Source of the DNA: Papiliotrema nemorosa
Taxonomy: Eukaryota > Basidiomycota > Tremellomycetes > Tremellales > Rhynchogastremaceae
Assembly (NCBI GenBank): GCA_032158125.1
Contig: JASKOT010000003.1
Location: 620,001-684,000 of the forward strand
Direction of reading: 5' to 3'
DNA length: 64,000 bases
Shown here: in pieces, positions 1 through 10,653 of the stretch
Position numbering within the stretch: the first letter of the stretch is position 1
Layout of the letters: every line of letters starts with the position of its first letter
Translations under genes and position numbers: made by a program
The notes under the pieces: model-generated
The model's database searches: none
The model's input: the letters and a program-made list of their open reading frames with translations, nothing else
Told to the model about the DNA's origin: nothing

Positions 1-646
1 GATCCCAAGTCTTGTCGGCGGTATCGTAGTTGTAGATCGTGCTAACGTTGGATCGAGATGGCTCGGCAATGGCACTGCTCAGACCTTTGATCTTGTCGTA
101 GCCTAACAATCAGCGACCGTCAACTTTCCGATGAAGGGTTTACTGACTGATCTGCAGACCTGGCGCAACGATCAGGTAATCGTATCCAACCTTTGACCCA
201 TCGTCCAGAACGACTTGATTACTTCCAGGCTCGAATGCTTGGGCTTTGGCGTTAATCTGAGCAATGTGACCAGGGATGAGGGAAGCCAACGGTCGTCGGA
301 AATCTTGCTTGGCAGCGAGACCCGATCCGACGACGGTCCATCCTGGTTGATAATCGTGGTTCTGGTTGGACTAGACGTGAGTTTTCGCAAGCCGACTTGC
401 ATTGCAGGTCACTCACATCGACGATGGCGATATCCCCGTCGTTCAGAGCCTTACCTTGCGACTTGAGCAAGTTGTAGACCTGGTTAGCGGCGGCGAGACC
501 ACCGGCACCTGAAGCTTAGTCAACATCGATCGTTCGGGACAATGGGTCGACATACCGCCTCCGATGACCACGACCTTGTGCTGAGCTCGAGCGGTCGAGG
601 TCGAGGCGTATCGGGCGAGAGTGGGGATCGATCTGCTCATGGACAT
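1..646 (-). CDS. Sulfide:quinone oxidoreductase, mitochondrial (5' part, runs off window)
   Basis: Flavoprotein that oxidises sulfide and passes electrons to ubiquinone at the inner mitochondrial membrane (HMT2/SQR family). The start at 646 is followed by a basic, Ser-rich presequence (MSMSRSIPTLARYAST). The first FAD-binding motif KVVVIGGG is split by an intron and continues AGGLAAANQVYN. Later exons give the family signature DYQPGWTVVGSGLAAK, then DFRRPLASLIPGH and YDYLIVAPGLQI. A last visible exon (about 1-115) encodes GYDKIKGLSSAIAEPS and continues past the window edge, so the C-terminal half, including most catalytic cysteines, is not seen. At least three short introns are present. The gene is divergent from the RhoGAP gene across about 250 bp. 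The family call is firm; the exact exon limits are inferred. Confidence 0.88.
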
Positions 647-892
647 GGCGCTGGTTGCAGTAGTGTGAATGACAACAACAAAGCCATCGCTGCCCTCATC
701 TTGCCTGGGTCGATGCGATTATCTGGAATCCCCCCCCTCGACTTTTTGTCAACTGATTGCGTGATGAGTTCCCCCCCGCGCCGAGTAGGGTGCCGTAATA
801 CCAAGGGGTGGAGCCCCGCACCTTTCCATCCCAATTCCATCTGTGCAATAACAATCCTTTCAGAACCATACATCGTCAAGCAAACCACCAAT

Positions 893-2705
893 ATGACCAT
901 CCCTGCAGCACCTCAGACTACACTATCATCAGCAGAGACTACGCCTATAGCCTCGACTGGATCCTCGCGCTTGATGCCGGACCTCGCTCGACTCTCGCTC
1001 TCCATATCCCGACCAACTCTGCTGTCACCCGAACCCAAGGCGGAACCCACTTCTTACGCTGGTCGCACCTTGCGATTGTTCTCCGCTGGCAGCAAAGAGG
1101 TGTACCGTCGATCAGGTCTCGGCGGCATTATTGGCCAGACCTTGCGTGAAGATGTCTCCTCGATGCCCGGTCGCTCAACCCTCGACACATCAAATATCCT
1201 TTACCCGACGCTTCAGTCGCATCCCGCTCCAGCGCCGTTCCCTATACTAGTCCTCTCACTATCCGAGATAAATCATGTATCACCTTTGATCACCAATGAC
1301 GAGCTCTTCGATGTCTTGCTGCGGAGGCTGGAGCCTTGGGTCGGAGAAGAGGGAGAAGGGGGCTATGTCCTCGTGGTATTGGCTGCGGACGACAAGACTG
1401 CGTCTTCAAGATCATGGCCAAATCTCGCTTGGTGGTTGTGGAGATGGAAGAGAATTCCAAGAAAGTAGGTGTCTGCCGATGACCCCACTGTCCGGCTCGA
1501 GTATTGACGTTAGATACCGCAAAAACCTGAAACGACTGGTAAGGCTATCCGAAGCGACACGGCTGACGAATAGTATATCGTACATCCATCCATGTTCACA
1601 CGCAGTCAGTATACCATTACAATCCTGTCTCTCACGCAGTTTACTGACGCTAAGCCCTCTTACCTCTCGTCCTGCCCCTAGTCTCCCCAAAATCATATCC
1701 CAAACTCCATCCTCTGCCATCTCTCATTTCACTCGCTAGAGACTACCACGTATCTCTAGCGGGTCTCGATGTCCCATCACAAGTTCTGCGAGAGGAGGCG
1801 AAAGTCCTGCGTAGCCGACCAGGTCCATCGCCTTCATCGACAATGTACCGCGATGCCAAGGATTCAGATACCGACTCTTGGACGGGCACGATTACCTCTA
1901 CGCTCAGCTACGCCTCATCCTACATACCATCATTGTTGATGCCCTCTACGCTTGCCGGTCACTCGCGAGCAGATGATGAGAGGCCTCGCGGAGTCCTGAA
2001 TCGTAAGCTTGATGACCTTCTGCATGAATCGGATGGACGAGTACCGGCGTCGTTGTCTTCCCTAGGAGTAACGATTGGAAGATACTGCAATGGGACTGAG
2101 GGTGTCTTTAGACGATCCACCAATGTGAGCCGATATGCAATGGTGTACCCATCTGATCAACAGTCACCATTGCTGGTGGCTATACTAGCTATTCTTGATT
2201 TGCCTTTGGATCAACATCCGAGCATGCCTTGGAACACGATCGCAGAAGAAGATCCGCTCCTACCTCCTCAGGTTTTCCTCCGAATACTTCGATGCCTCGC
2301 TGAGCCTCTACTTTCAACCGAGAGCTACCCTTGCATACGCAATACTGACTCGGAAGAAGAGTAAGTTGATGACTTTAGACGTCGCTGATGTTCAGCTTAA
2401 AGGCGACTTTCATCCCACACCTGTCGAAAACACAAAAAGTCATGCTTGACTTCATTATCGGCATCTTGCGACAAGTCGCGAAAGCCGAGGAAACGACAAA
2501 GATGTCTTCTATGTCCTTGGCCATCGTTCTCGCACCGAACCTCATCTCAGGTCCAGACGCGATCGAAGACGCGCAATTATGCATCGTACCTGGTAAAGCC
2601 CTGCCCGCAGGTCTGGGTGCCGGCAACGCGGAGAAGAGAGAGCAAGTAGGTAAAGGAGGAACTCTGGTTGGCGTGCTCGAGATGTGGATTCGGCTCGAAC
2701 CATGA
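893..2705 (+). CDS. Sec14 (CRAL-TRIO)-RhoGAP protein, p50RhoGAP/ARHGAP1-like
   Basis: GTPase-activating protein for Rho/Cdc42-type GTPases. The N-terminal third is a Sec14-like lipid-binding module: YRKNLKRLYIVHPSMFTR matches the p50RhoGAP YVVHPTxF signature and is followed by LVSPKSYPKLHPLPSL and the GLDVPSQVLRE-type end of the module. The C-terminal half is a RhoGAP domain. The arginine-finger loop EGVFRRSTN is intact, and the domain continues through KVMLDFIIGILRQVAK and MSLAIVLAPNLI. The ATG at 893 (MTIPAAPQTT) is chosen because the open frame upstream of it has no such similarity and lies in the promoter. Introns lie at about 1465-1494, 1520-1555, 1587-1641 and 2362-2395. The gene converges on the uL24m gene. 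ECM25-type fungal GAPs are the closest alternative name. Confidence 0.82.
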
Positions 2706-2998
2706 AGCTTCAAAGGCTAAACGCATGCTCCCGAGGCAGGACGATAGCCTGGAGGTCATGAAGACGTGCCACACGAGGCGGTCAGTACAGTTGATGCCAT
2801 CCTCAACACAACTCGACTGCTCTCGGTCCGTTCGCAAGATTCATGAAGAGAGTCACCTAGGAGCAGGACGAAGAAGTAGATGTAATTGACCAGCCTCTCC
2901 ACTCCACGTCAGGTCGAATGGCGGATCTATGAACAGTTCAGAAGTCGGCGTAAGATGTGTGATATGCATGTGGTGGTACAATCCTCCTCCTCCCTTGC

Positions 2999-4917
2999 CT
3001 AGTACGACCTCGCTCCGGCCAAGGGCGATCTGGGCATTTTGACAACTCGCTGCTTGAGCTTGTCCTTCTTTGCTTGTTTCTTGATCGCCGCGACTTCCTT
3101 CGGGCTGAGGGGATCGCGCCATTCCCTGAGAATCTCCTCGGGCACGACCATGTTCTTTGCGGGACTCATCGTCATCCTCGCCAACCTCTCCTTGTTCCAT
3201 GCCGCCTTGGCCAGCCTGTTGGCCTTCTTCTCAGCGAACTTCTCCGCCTTGGGTCCAGCGACCCATTCTTCAATCGTCGCATCCCACACATAACCCATCT
3301 TCATCCTCCTAGCGGTCTCTTGTACCCTCTCCTTCTCCATTTGTTGCCATTCCATCGTAGCTGCCGTCCTCACTTCTTTTTCTGATCGAGGTCGGATGGG
3401 AACTCCTCGGAGATTACTGACTGGCGAATCGGCGATTTCTCGCAAGTATCGATCTTTACCCATCGACCGCCATTCCGCTACGGCCGCCTCGACATACTCC
3501 TCCCGCTTGGTCTTTTGGTCGTTCTGCCGGATCTTCCACATTTCTTGTCGTTTGTGCAGGGCGAAACGAGGTGAGAGTTCTTCAGAGAGGTACAAGGGCA
3601 TCATGTGGTCGAGCAATACTAAATCCCCGTTGTCGGCCAGGTCGGCATGTGAAGGTCGTCGATATAGATCCGAGGGAATTCGCTCCTCTGTAAGTGGGGC
3701 AGCCATGGTGGACGGTATGAGCGAAGCTGCAGACGGCATTTCGGCCAGTCTGTCAACACCTTCCGAATCCAATATAGGTGCGATGAACTTCTGGACTTTC
3801 TCCAGGTCGGCTTCGGACGGTGTCGCTGGAGACTCAGCATTTCCCGCTGTGATTACACTTACGGTCCAACACCTTGTCCTTGCTCATTTCCGGGAAGGGA
3901 ATGTAGACACCGTCCAAGCGGTGCGTAACTGGTACGTCCTCCTCCAGTCGATTCCTCAACGTCTCAAACTTCTCGTCACTCAAATCCCCACTGATCTTGC
4001 TCGCATATCTCTGCCAGACCCATCTTTGTTGGCTATGTGACCATCTCGCGGCTGAGGTCTTTATCCTCCCGGCAAAGACGTGTTGACTAGGGGTAAGTTG
4101 AAGAAAGCATAACATGTTTTCGACTCACGATGGGTCTGCCGTATTCTCCTCTATCAGCAAGGAGACGTTTGCCATTTGGACGTTCCTGTTCCTCTTGACC
4201 ATATCGTTCTTACTCCTCCATGCCGCCTGGTCCTCTTCCGACCACGAGTCGAAATCTGAAGGCTTGATTACTTCCTGATTACTCTTCGGGGACTAATCTG
4301 AGCACCAATTCTGTCTAAACCTCCACGATACTCACCTCGAGCCCCTCGAGGTACACCTTGTTCCTCCTTTGGTCGACACCACTGATAGTGTAGATCTTGT
4401 ATCCACCCGCAGCTCCCAATGACGGATCGACAAATTTATGCTCATCTTTGCCAACTGATATCCTCACTCGATCCCCTTTCCACAGATACCACTTCTCTAC
4501 TCGATTGTCCGGGTGCACGTATCCCCTCACTCTTGCCGAGAACTTTCCCGACCCTTTCCTGTACATCAGCAGAGCTCACATCATGTACACCCACATTATC
4601 CGCGTGTTGACTTTTGGAATGACACCCCTGGCTTTTATCCATCGACCAGCCTTTGCCCTATGTCCCTCGGTCTCAACCCATCCTGCATGGGAATACTTTG
4701 GCCTCCTAGTCCAGTTCCAAGGCTCTCGGGCATATTTCAACTTCATAGCACCCCATCTTGGCTTTACTGCAAATGTCAGTGTCTTTTCGATATAAGTGGA
4801 CAGAAAAGTGGACATACTCAGACGGGTTTCTGTCGGAAATGGGAATCCACCCTGCGGTCTATGCGTTTCGATCTTAGCCAAAGCCTCTGTCGCTCGCCGT
4901 ATCGCCGAAGCTCGCAT
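2999..4917 (-). CDS. Mitochondrial large ribosomal subunit protein uL24m (Mrpl40-like)
   Basis: Component of the mitochondrial 54S ribosomal subunit. The N-terminus from 4917 (MRASAIRRATEALAKIE) is basic, and a downstream exon reads IKPRWGAMKLKYAREPWNWTR. A KOW-type module follows in the exon at 4315-4560: KWYLWKGDRVRISVGKDE, then GGYKIYTISGVDQRRNKVYLEG, the arrangement of L24 proteins. The following exons read MVKRNRNVQMANVSLLIEE and then a long charged C-terminal extension (3000-4100), rich in Lys, Glu and Trp, with repeated patterns such as EWRSMGKDR, EWQQMEKERVQE and AAWNKERLARM. This extension is much longer than bacterial L24 and is probably a mitoribosome-specific helical tail. The stop is at 2999. 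Several introns are inferred, and the exon join around 4560-4610 is uncertain. Confidence 0.8.
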
Positions 4918-5261
4918 GATGGACGTGTGGTGCTACTGATCGTTGATGCGGATATCTTGTGCTCAAGAGTGATTTCTGGCCAAATAGTTGGAAAGCCCGT
5001 TCGCCCAAATCGTTATCACCCCTGTTGAGTCTTGCACATTGACACGTCATGACAGTTCGACATTGGGTGGGCGGGGCCTCCACTCTGGACGACCAGCGCA
5101 GATCCCATCAGCTGCCATGTATACCGCAACATGATCCACCATTGAGCCTCCCCATCTAAACCCGATCGCACCATTCTAGACCACTGGAGTCATAGAAGTT
5201 AGAGCACATTGCTGAATACCGAAGACGCCAAGCACCTGCCCAGATCGCACGGTGATTCAGC
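4918..5261. promoter_or_regulatory. Divergent intergenic region, uL24m / OCRL-like
   Basis: About 340 bp between two divergent start codons. It should hold both promoters and 5' leaders. I see no TATA-like element that I would defend and no convincing ORF; the open frames here are shadows. Confidence 0.4.
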
Positions 5262-8200
5262 ATGGCTTTGGGGAGCAAACCTGCGTTGGGACACTACGAC
5301 CTTACATCGATCCTTCGCCCCGTCGATAAGGTCACGGCGTCTCTACCTTGCAGGATACGGACAGATGGGCTGGAATATCTCAAAGCAGAAGCTGGGGCGA
5401 TTCTTCATAACTCTGGGCGATTCGACGAAGCTGCGTAGGTTGGCTGATCATATGCGCACCTTCCTGGTCGTTGATTATCAGTTTGATGGTGGTCGTCCCA
5501 AGTGATGAGCATTCCAGAATCCGGATCACCCATCTAATACCCCTTACAAGCCACTTCAGACACTCGCTGAATCAAACTCCACCATCCCCGTCAGCCTCAT
5601 TCTTCCACCAAAGCTCGCGCCCTCGTAAGTTCCTGTGAACGTGGTATATTCCAATCTCATACCCAGATATCACTCTGACCTTATTCGACGACAATTCCAA
5701 AGTCGAGTTGAGAATCTCGTCATCCCTCACTGTTCGAGTGCAATCTTTCATTGCTGAAGTAAAAAGGTTGATCCAACTTGCCTGTGAGTGCTTTGAAGCC
5801 TATCCCTGTCTCTGTCGCGCCGGCTAAAACGTGCAGCTACGATACCGTCAGATCGATCCTGTCTGTTCTCATGGACTGGTTTCTACCCTGTTGATCCACC
5901 TCGCTTCACCGCGAACGACTTGAGTGATGATGAGGACGATGTGGTCACGCCCGGCGCAAGCTCATCCTCGACCATCCTTTCGCCCTCGTTGTCCGGTGAG
6001 TTCTCCTCTTGATGAGCATTGACATAAGGTACCAGCGTAGTATCTGTCCGGACACCTCTCTCCGGATTGACACTAGACTCGACCGCCAAGATCGAGAGGG
6101 AAGACGACGAATTCCCCAACCCTTTTGCGCCTGAATTCTCAAGGACCGCCTATCTTCGCAAAAGGCTCTTCGCAAGACAGGACAGGTGGTCGAGCAGAAA
6201 AGAGATCAAGTAAGGTGGAGAAAGTAATGTGGACTTATGACCAGGATCCGCCTTGCAACATACAATGTAAATGACAAGCTGCCTCCGCCTGGAACGACCG
6301 AATTGATGCCGATGGTGGGGGACGGTGTTGATGATCTCCTAGTGTTCGGCTTCCAGGAGGTCGGTGAGTGATGAGGTGACCATCGAGCTACTGCTGATAC
6401 AAAAGATCTGAGGAGCCAAGCGCTGCTTATATCCCAGGGGAATGTCAGGGCAGATGAGTGGGAAGGAGCGATTCTAAGGGCACTGAAGGATCGTGCTGGC
6501 GAGTATGAGAGGGTACGTCGGCTCCTATCCCATACATAAAGAGTCCCGCTTATAGAAGATCGCTCTCACCCAATATGTGGGAGTCGTCACAATCGTACTG
6601 GCGAAGCGAAGCCTGCGAGAACATATAACAAGGATAGAGACGAGCGAGAAGGGCATAGGCCTGTTAGGCTTCGGCGTGAGTGCACACCGCCTTGGGCCTC
6701 CGGTGCTTACGGTGATAGGGGAACAAAGCGGTGCGCCTGATACATGCGAGATAATGATACTGACTTCAAGGGTGTGTGTGTACGGATGCAGGTCTTTGAC
6801 ACGACGTTGTGCTTTGTCAATTCCCGTGAGGCTGACAATAAGCATCCTCGAACTCAGCTCACACGCAGATCTGGCCGCGTTTGCCTCGGCCCTTGACCGT
6901 CGAAGAAGCGACTACCAGGTGCTTTTGAAAGGTCTGACGTTTCCCAGGCCTATTGGGGACGATGTAATCCCGCCATACGAGGAGTTTCTCCCGGAGATAA
7001 GAGATCGCTTGATCAGTATAGAGGACTGCCATGTGATGGTGCGTGAAGCTATGTATAGATCTGCAAAGCTCATGATCTAGTTTTGGGTGGGAGACCTAAA
7101 TTACCGAGTCGATGCGCAGGATGACATTCTTCGCACCTGGGTCGAGGAGCAACGTTGGAAACAGATCTTGGAGAAGGACCAGGTAGAAGCGATCTTCCGT
7201 TTGCCATGGGATACTGATGAACCTAGCTTTTAGCCGATATCGCCAGCGGTAAATCATTCATTGGCTTTAAAGAGCCGCTTATTGACTTTCCGCCGTGAGT
7301 GCCCGGATTTCCGAAACCACTGACGGTCAGCTCCTTCAAGTATGTTCATGGAAGCTCGACACTCGATACTCGTCGGTCTCCAGCATATACAGATCGGATT
7401 CTATACGCACAACCTGGACCCAGTACCCGGCACTCGTCGCCTGCCAATGTCATCTGCTCAGACTACACGTCGCACGAAATCTTTTGGTCGGATCACCGGC
7501 CTGTCTCCGCTGCATATAGCGTCGACGTAAGAGTCGCGAATGAAGAGAAGAGAAGAGAAGAGTTTGTGGCAGTCGAGAGGGAGCTCGAGAGGCTGGAAGA
7601 GGTCTATCGACCGAGCTTGGAAATTCACGAGCCGAGCTTGAAGTTTGGCGAGATTGAGTGAGTTCCGGTCTAGCATGGTGTCCAGACCTGACCAGCAGGC
7701 TGGGCGTACCGGTGACTCGGAGCATCGAATTGAAAAACAACGGGAGAGTTCCTGCCAGTTTCAGCTTCAAACAGCCTGGGCCAGACAAGCCGATCTGTCA
7801 GTACATTTATGTGGTGGTCACTCTCTCTGACAGCATCAGGCAAGCCGCCCATCTGGCCAGTCCCCTCGGCTGGCACGATAGAACCCGGTGCCACGACTAC
7901 ATTGAGTATCAGCATCAATGTGGATGAGTCTTGGTCGAAGCGTTTGACTTTGGGTGAAGATGACTTGAATGGCAAGCATTACACTGGCCTGTGTCGGTCA
8001 GAAATGCTGACTACTAAGATGTGCTGGTATTACAGGTGGCCGAGGGGAAGGACACAGTGAGCGGACCCTGCTTTCCAACCATTATATCGGTACTGAGTAT
8101 AGTTCATCACGCTGCAATCCACATATCGTCCATCGAGCATCGGTCTTCCCCTGGCGTCGTTGGCCAAGCTTTCCGATGCTCTCCAGGACACGACGATACA

Positions 8201-8975
8201 GCAACGCAAAGAACTGCTTGGTGGAGAGAACGACCCGTATGAGGGGAAGAAAGGGCCGAGACCTGTCAAGGAGATCTGGCGTCTACTTGAAGCGCTCATG
8301 GCCAAGGCGCCTTACGCGGAGGATGTATGGTGCGCTAAGATATCCCGCAGGTCGATTCTAGAGGTGGTCAGATGCGTCGATACCGGTGCCGACCTAGTTG
8401 GCGTGAACAGCTCGGTCGTCGCCAGAACAATCATCTTCATACTGGGTCACCTGCCGACTTCGCTCGTCGATGGAAAAGCGAAAGAGTGCGAGGGGGTAAA
8501 GGATCGTGACGATGCTTTCGCCGCACTGGAGGGTTCAGCACAGGTCAACACGAATATCTTGATTGGCTTGATGAGCGTAGTGCGACTTTGTGCAGGCGTC
8601 GAGCACACTGCGGCCGCAGGTCCGCCCTCAGCCGGTCAGCAGTCTCAGGTCCGCCCGGAAGAAGTTGTTCCTGAAGGATCGAGTAAGGACACGGAGGGAG
8701 ATGCTGTGGACGATTTGGCAACTCCCGCCATTGAGGTCCCACATGACAGACCCCGCGTGGAATCCGGCGAACCAGTTGAGTCTCCTCTTTCGGCGAGAGA
8801 TCGGCTACAAAGACGAGGCGTACCAGAGTCTACCAGTGAGTCAAGATGGTGTTGTGATGCGGGGACGTCTGTGGCTGATAGGCTAGTCGAAGCTCTGGTT
8901 CCTGCTGTATTCGGTTGGAGTCAAGGCGATGCGGAAGGAAGGAAGCGGTTCATCCGTTGCATGCTGGAGGGATAG
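5262..8975 (+). CDS. OCRL/INPP5B-type inositol polyphosphate 5-phosphatase
   Basis: Removes the 5-phosphate of PtdIns(4,5)P2 and related lipids, usually on endosomal and Golgi membranes. In order: an N-terminal region from ATG 5262 (MALGSKPALGHYDLTS) that resembles the PH-like start of OCRL proteins; a 5-phosphatase domain with RLATYNVNDKLPPP, VFGFQEVD, YVGVVTIVLAKR, a GNKGAVRL-type segment, NSHLAAF, FWVGDLNYRV, PAYTDRILY and SDHRPVSAAY; then an ASH-type beta domain with RSIELKNNGRVPASFSF; then a RhoGAP-like domain (EIWRLLEALMAK, NTNILIGLMSVVRL, LVPAVFGWSQGD). The catalytic motifs FWVGDLNYR and SDHRPV are intact. At least ten short introns are needed. The start is supported by an in-frame TGA just upstream; an additional upstream exon is not excluded. 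I see no arginine finger in the RhoGAP-like part, which fits the inactive domain of OCRL. Confidence 0.86.
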
Positions 8976-9314
8976 AGCCCCACGAGCACAGCTCAGGAGG
9001 ACAAGGGCATTCACACATCACCTGCTTTACCATCATTTAGTAGCCAGTATGCACGTCTTGGTGGTCTAGTGGACTGGATCCGAGCGACATATCGCTTATA
9101 ATCGGTCGATCTGCGCCACCCAAAAGTTCAGTCTTGATCTCTTCGTCGTTTCTGGCTCCTCCCTCCATCTTGGCTTATTCAACCCGACCTATATCCATCC
9201 CAGAACTCCCGCGAGGTTCAGAAGTCTGTCAATAACACCTGCATCATCCGTTGACACTACTACGGTCGCTCAGATCAATATAATCATACATTCCTCCACA
9301 CACCTCTGCTCACC
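8976..9314. other. Intergenic, 3' of phosphatase and promoter of ISD11
   Basis: No gene supported. A tRNA-like A-box string (TGGTCTAGTGG at about 9066) occurs but no full cloverleaf can be folded by eye. The last 60 bases are C/A-rich with few G, as in a fungal 5' leader. Confidence 0.35.
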
Positions 9315-9656
9315 ATGTCGGCCCCTACCTTGGCCCAAATACAAACCCTGTACAAATCCACCCTGACCGCTGCCAACCGTTTCGCCTCGTACAACTACCG
9401 AAACCACTTTGTCAGACGCGCCGATGAAGTTTTCAAACCCATCATCTCTTCCATTGAATCGAAACAAATATCCCCCAACACCCTTTCAGCATTCTACGAG
9501 GAACATTCGGAAGAATTGGAGGTGTTGAAAAGGGCTGCAGAGATGAACAAGGCTTATGAAGGGCCTAAGCTTGTTGTGGAGCATCCAAAGGTCATCACTG
9601 GAGGTGGAGGAGCAGGTGCGGAGGCCAGTATGAAAGGTACGGAGAAGCTGGAGTAG
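9315..9656 (+). CDS. ISD11: ISD11 / LYRM4, iron-sulfur cluster desulfurase accessory protein
   Basis: Small mitochondrial matrix protein that binds and stabilises the cysteine desulfurase Nfs1 with acyl carrier protein, for Fe-S cluster assembly. It is an uninterrupted 113-codon ORF starting MSAPTLAQIQTLYKSTL. The pattern APTLxQ-x-LYK, then SYNYRNHFVRRADEVF is characteristic of fungal Isd11. The LYR tripeptide that names the family is LYK here. The C-terminal third has a Gly/Ala-rich tail after VVEHPKVITGG that is longer than usual and is probably flexible. It is one of the few intronless genes in the window. The ATG context (CACCATGTC) is good. Confidence 0.85.
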   Translation: MSAPTLAQIQTLYKSTLTAANRFASYNYRNHFVRRADEVFKPIISSIESKQISPNTLSAFYEEHSEELEVLKRAAEMNKAYEGPKLVVEHPKVITGGGGAGAEASMKGTEKLE

Positions 9657-10653
9657 AGGTGGGACATGTAAGGGGAGGCGATTGTGGTCGACAGGTAGTT
9701 GGGCGATGGGTATGTGGATTGGAGCTCGTATAGCATGGAACAAGGGCCTAGATGTGTAAACTATTACGATGTATACATTCAGCATGGAACAAGGCTCCTC
9801 ATCTCCTGGAGCATACACCAATGCCAAACACTGGATGATGGGACACATCAGTCCGCGAGCGACCTCAAGAGAGGTCTAGAGCACCTTTACACAATGGTGG
9901 TACATTGGTGCTGGGAGAATCGAACAGCTCAATGTGCACATCAGTGTGCCACGATTAGATGACAGAGAAGACTAGGGAGGAAGCCATGCGGTGGCTTCGA
10001 TATCTGGTGCCGCCTCTTACCGCACTCTCTGCGGTGATTATCATGCGGAAATGAGCAGGGACATCGCACAATGAGTATGGATCAGTAAAGCTAGCATGAA
10101 AGACGCAGCTCAGCAGCATCAGCTTAGTACGAGTACAGCTGCCGGCTCATCCCAGCGCGATAAGAGGTCTTTTCAATGACCCCTAACCAGAAAGGAGATG
10201 AGCAAGCGAGCGAGGGCTGTTCTATGACGTGGGCCGAAAAGTCGTCATTTGTGAAAAGTAGGGGTGTGTCTCTCTGGGGGTCAGTCTACAGACAGCTACA
10301 CCATTGGACCATGGCAGTGTGCAATCAGACGAGACACAAGTGGCATGAGCAGTTCAGATACCTGATGGTATGCATCGTCGGATGATTCTCTCTCAAGTCC
10401 GCTGCTGCCATGAAAGAGGGTCGGAATGATCGGGCCGGAGGAAATCTCTGAGCCTTGAAAGTTGGGGACGCTGGTCGGATTCAGGGTCACCGTCTCTGAC
10501 GGTGGATTAACACATCGCTGCGTCCTTCTTTTCTCCGTCTTGTCATTATCTTTTCCCTTCTCAACTTTTCTCTTTCTCTCTCAGATCCAAACAAACCCCT
10601 TGTGAGTGAATGGACGCCAGCTTGAAAGGTTACAGCTGAGAGTGCAGCCCAAA
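9657..10653. other. Intergenic region upstream of transketolase
   Basis: About 1 kb without a supported gene. Short open frames on both strands have no family resemblance. The last 130 bases before the transketolase start are strongly pyrimidine-rich (10523-10584), as is common ahead of highly expressed fungal genes. Confidence 0.4.
10602..10647 (+). promoter_or_regulatory. Probable 5'-UTR intron of transketolase
   Basis: GTGAGTGAAT donor, CAGCTGAGAG branch-like segment and GTGCAG acceptor lie just before the start codon at 10654. The intron would contain an out-of-place ATG (10610-10612), so splicing would remove an upstream start. Inferred from splice signals only. Confidence 0.5.

Noticed and set aside
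9055..9125. tRNA-like sequence with A-box TGGTCTAGTGG and GGTGG/CCACC ends
   Set aside because: The anticodon arm would have a 6-nt loop and the T arm does not pair properly; the B-box is one base short. Probably chance; tRNAscan-SE would decide.
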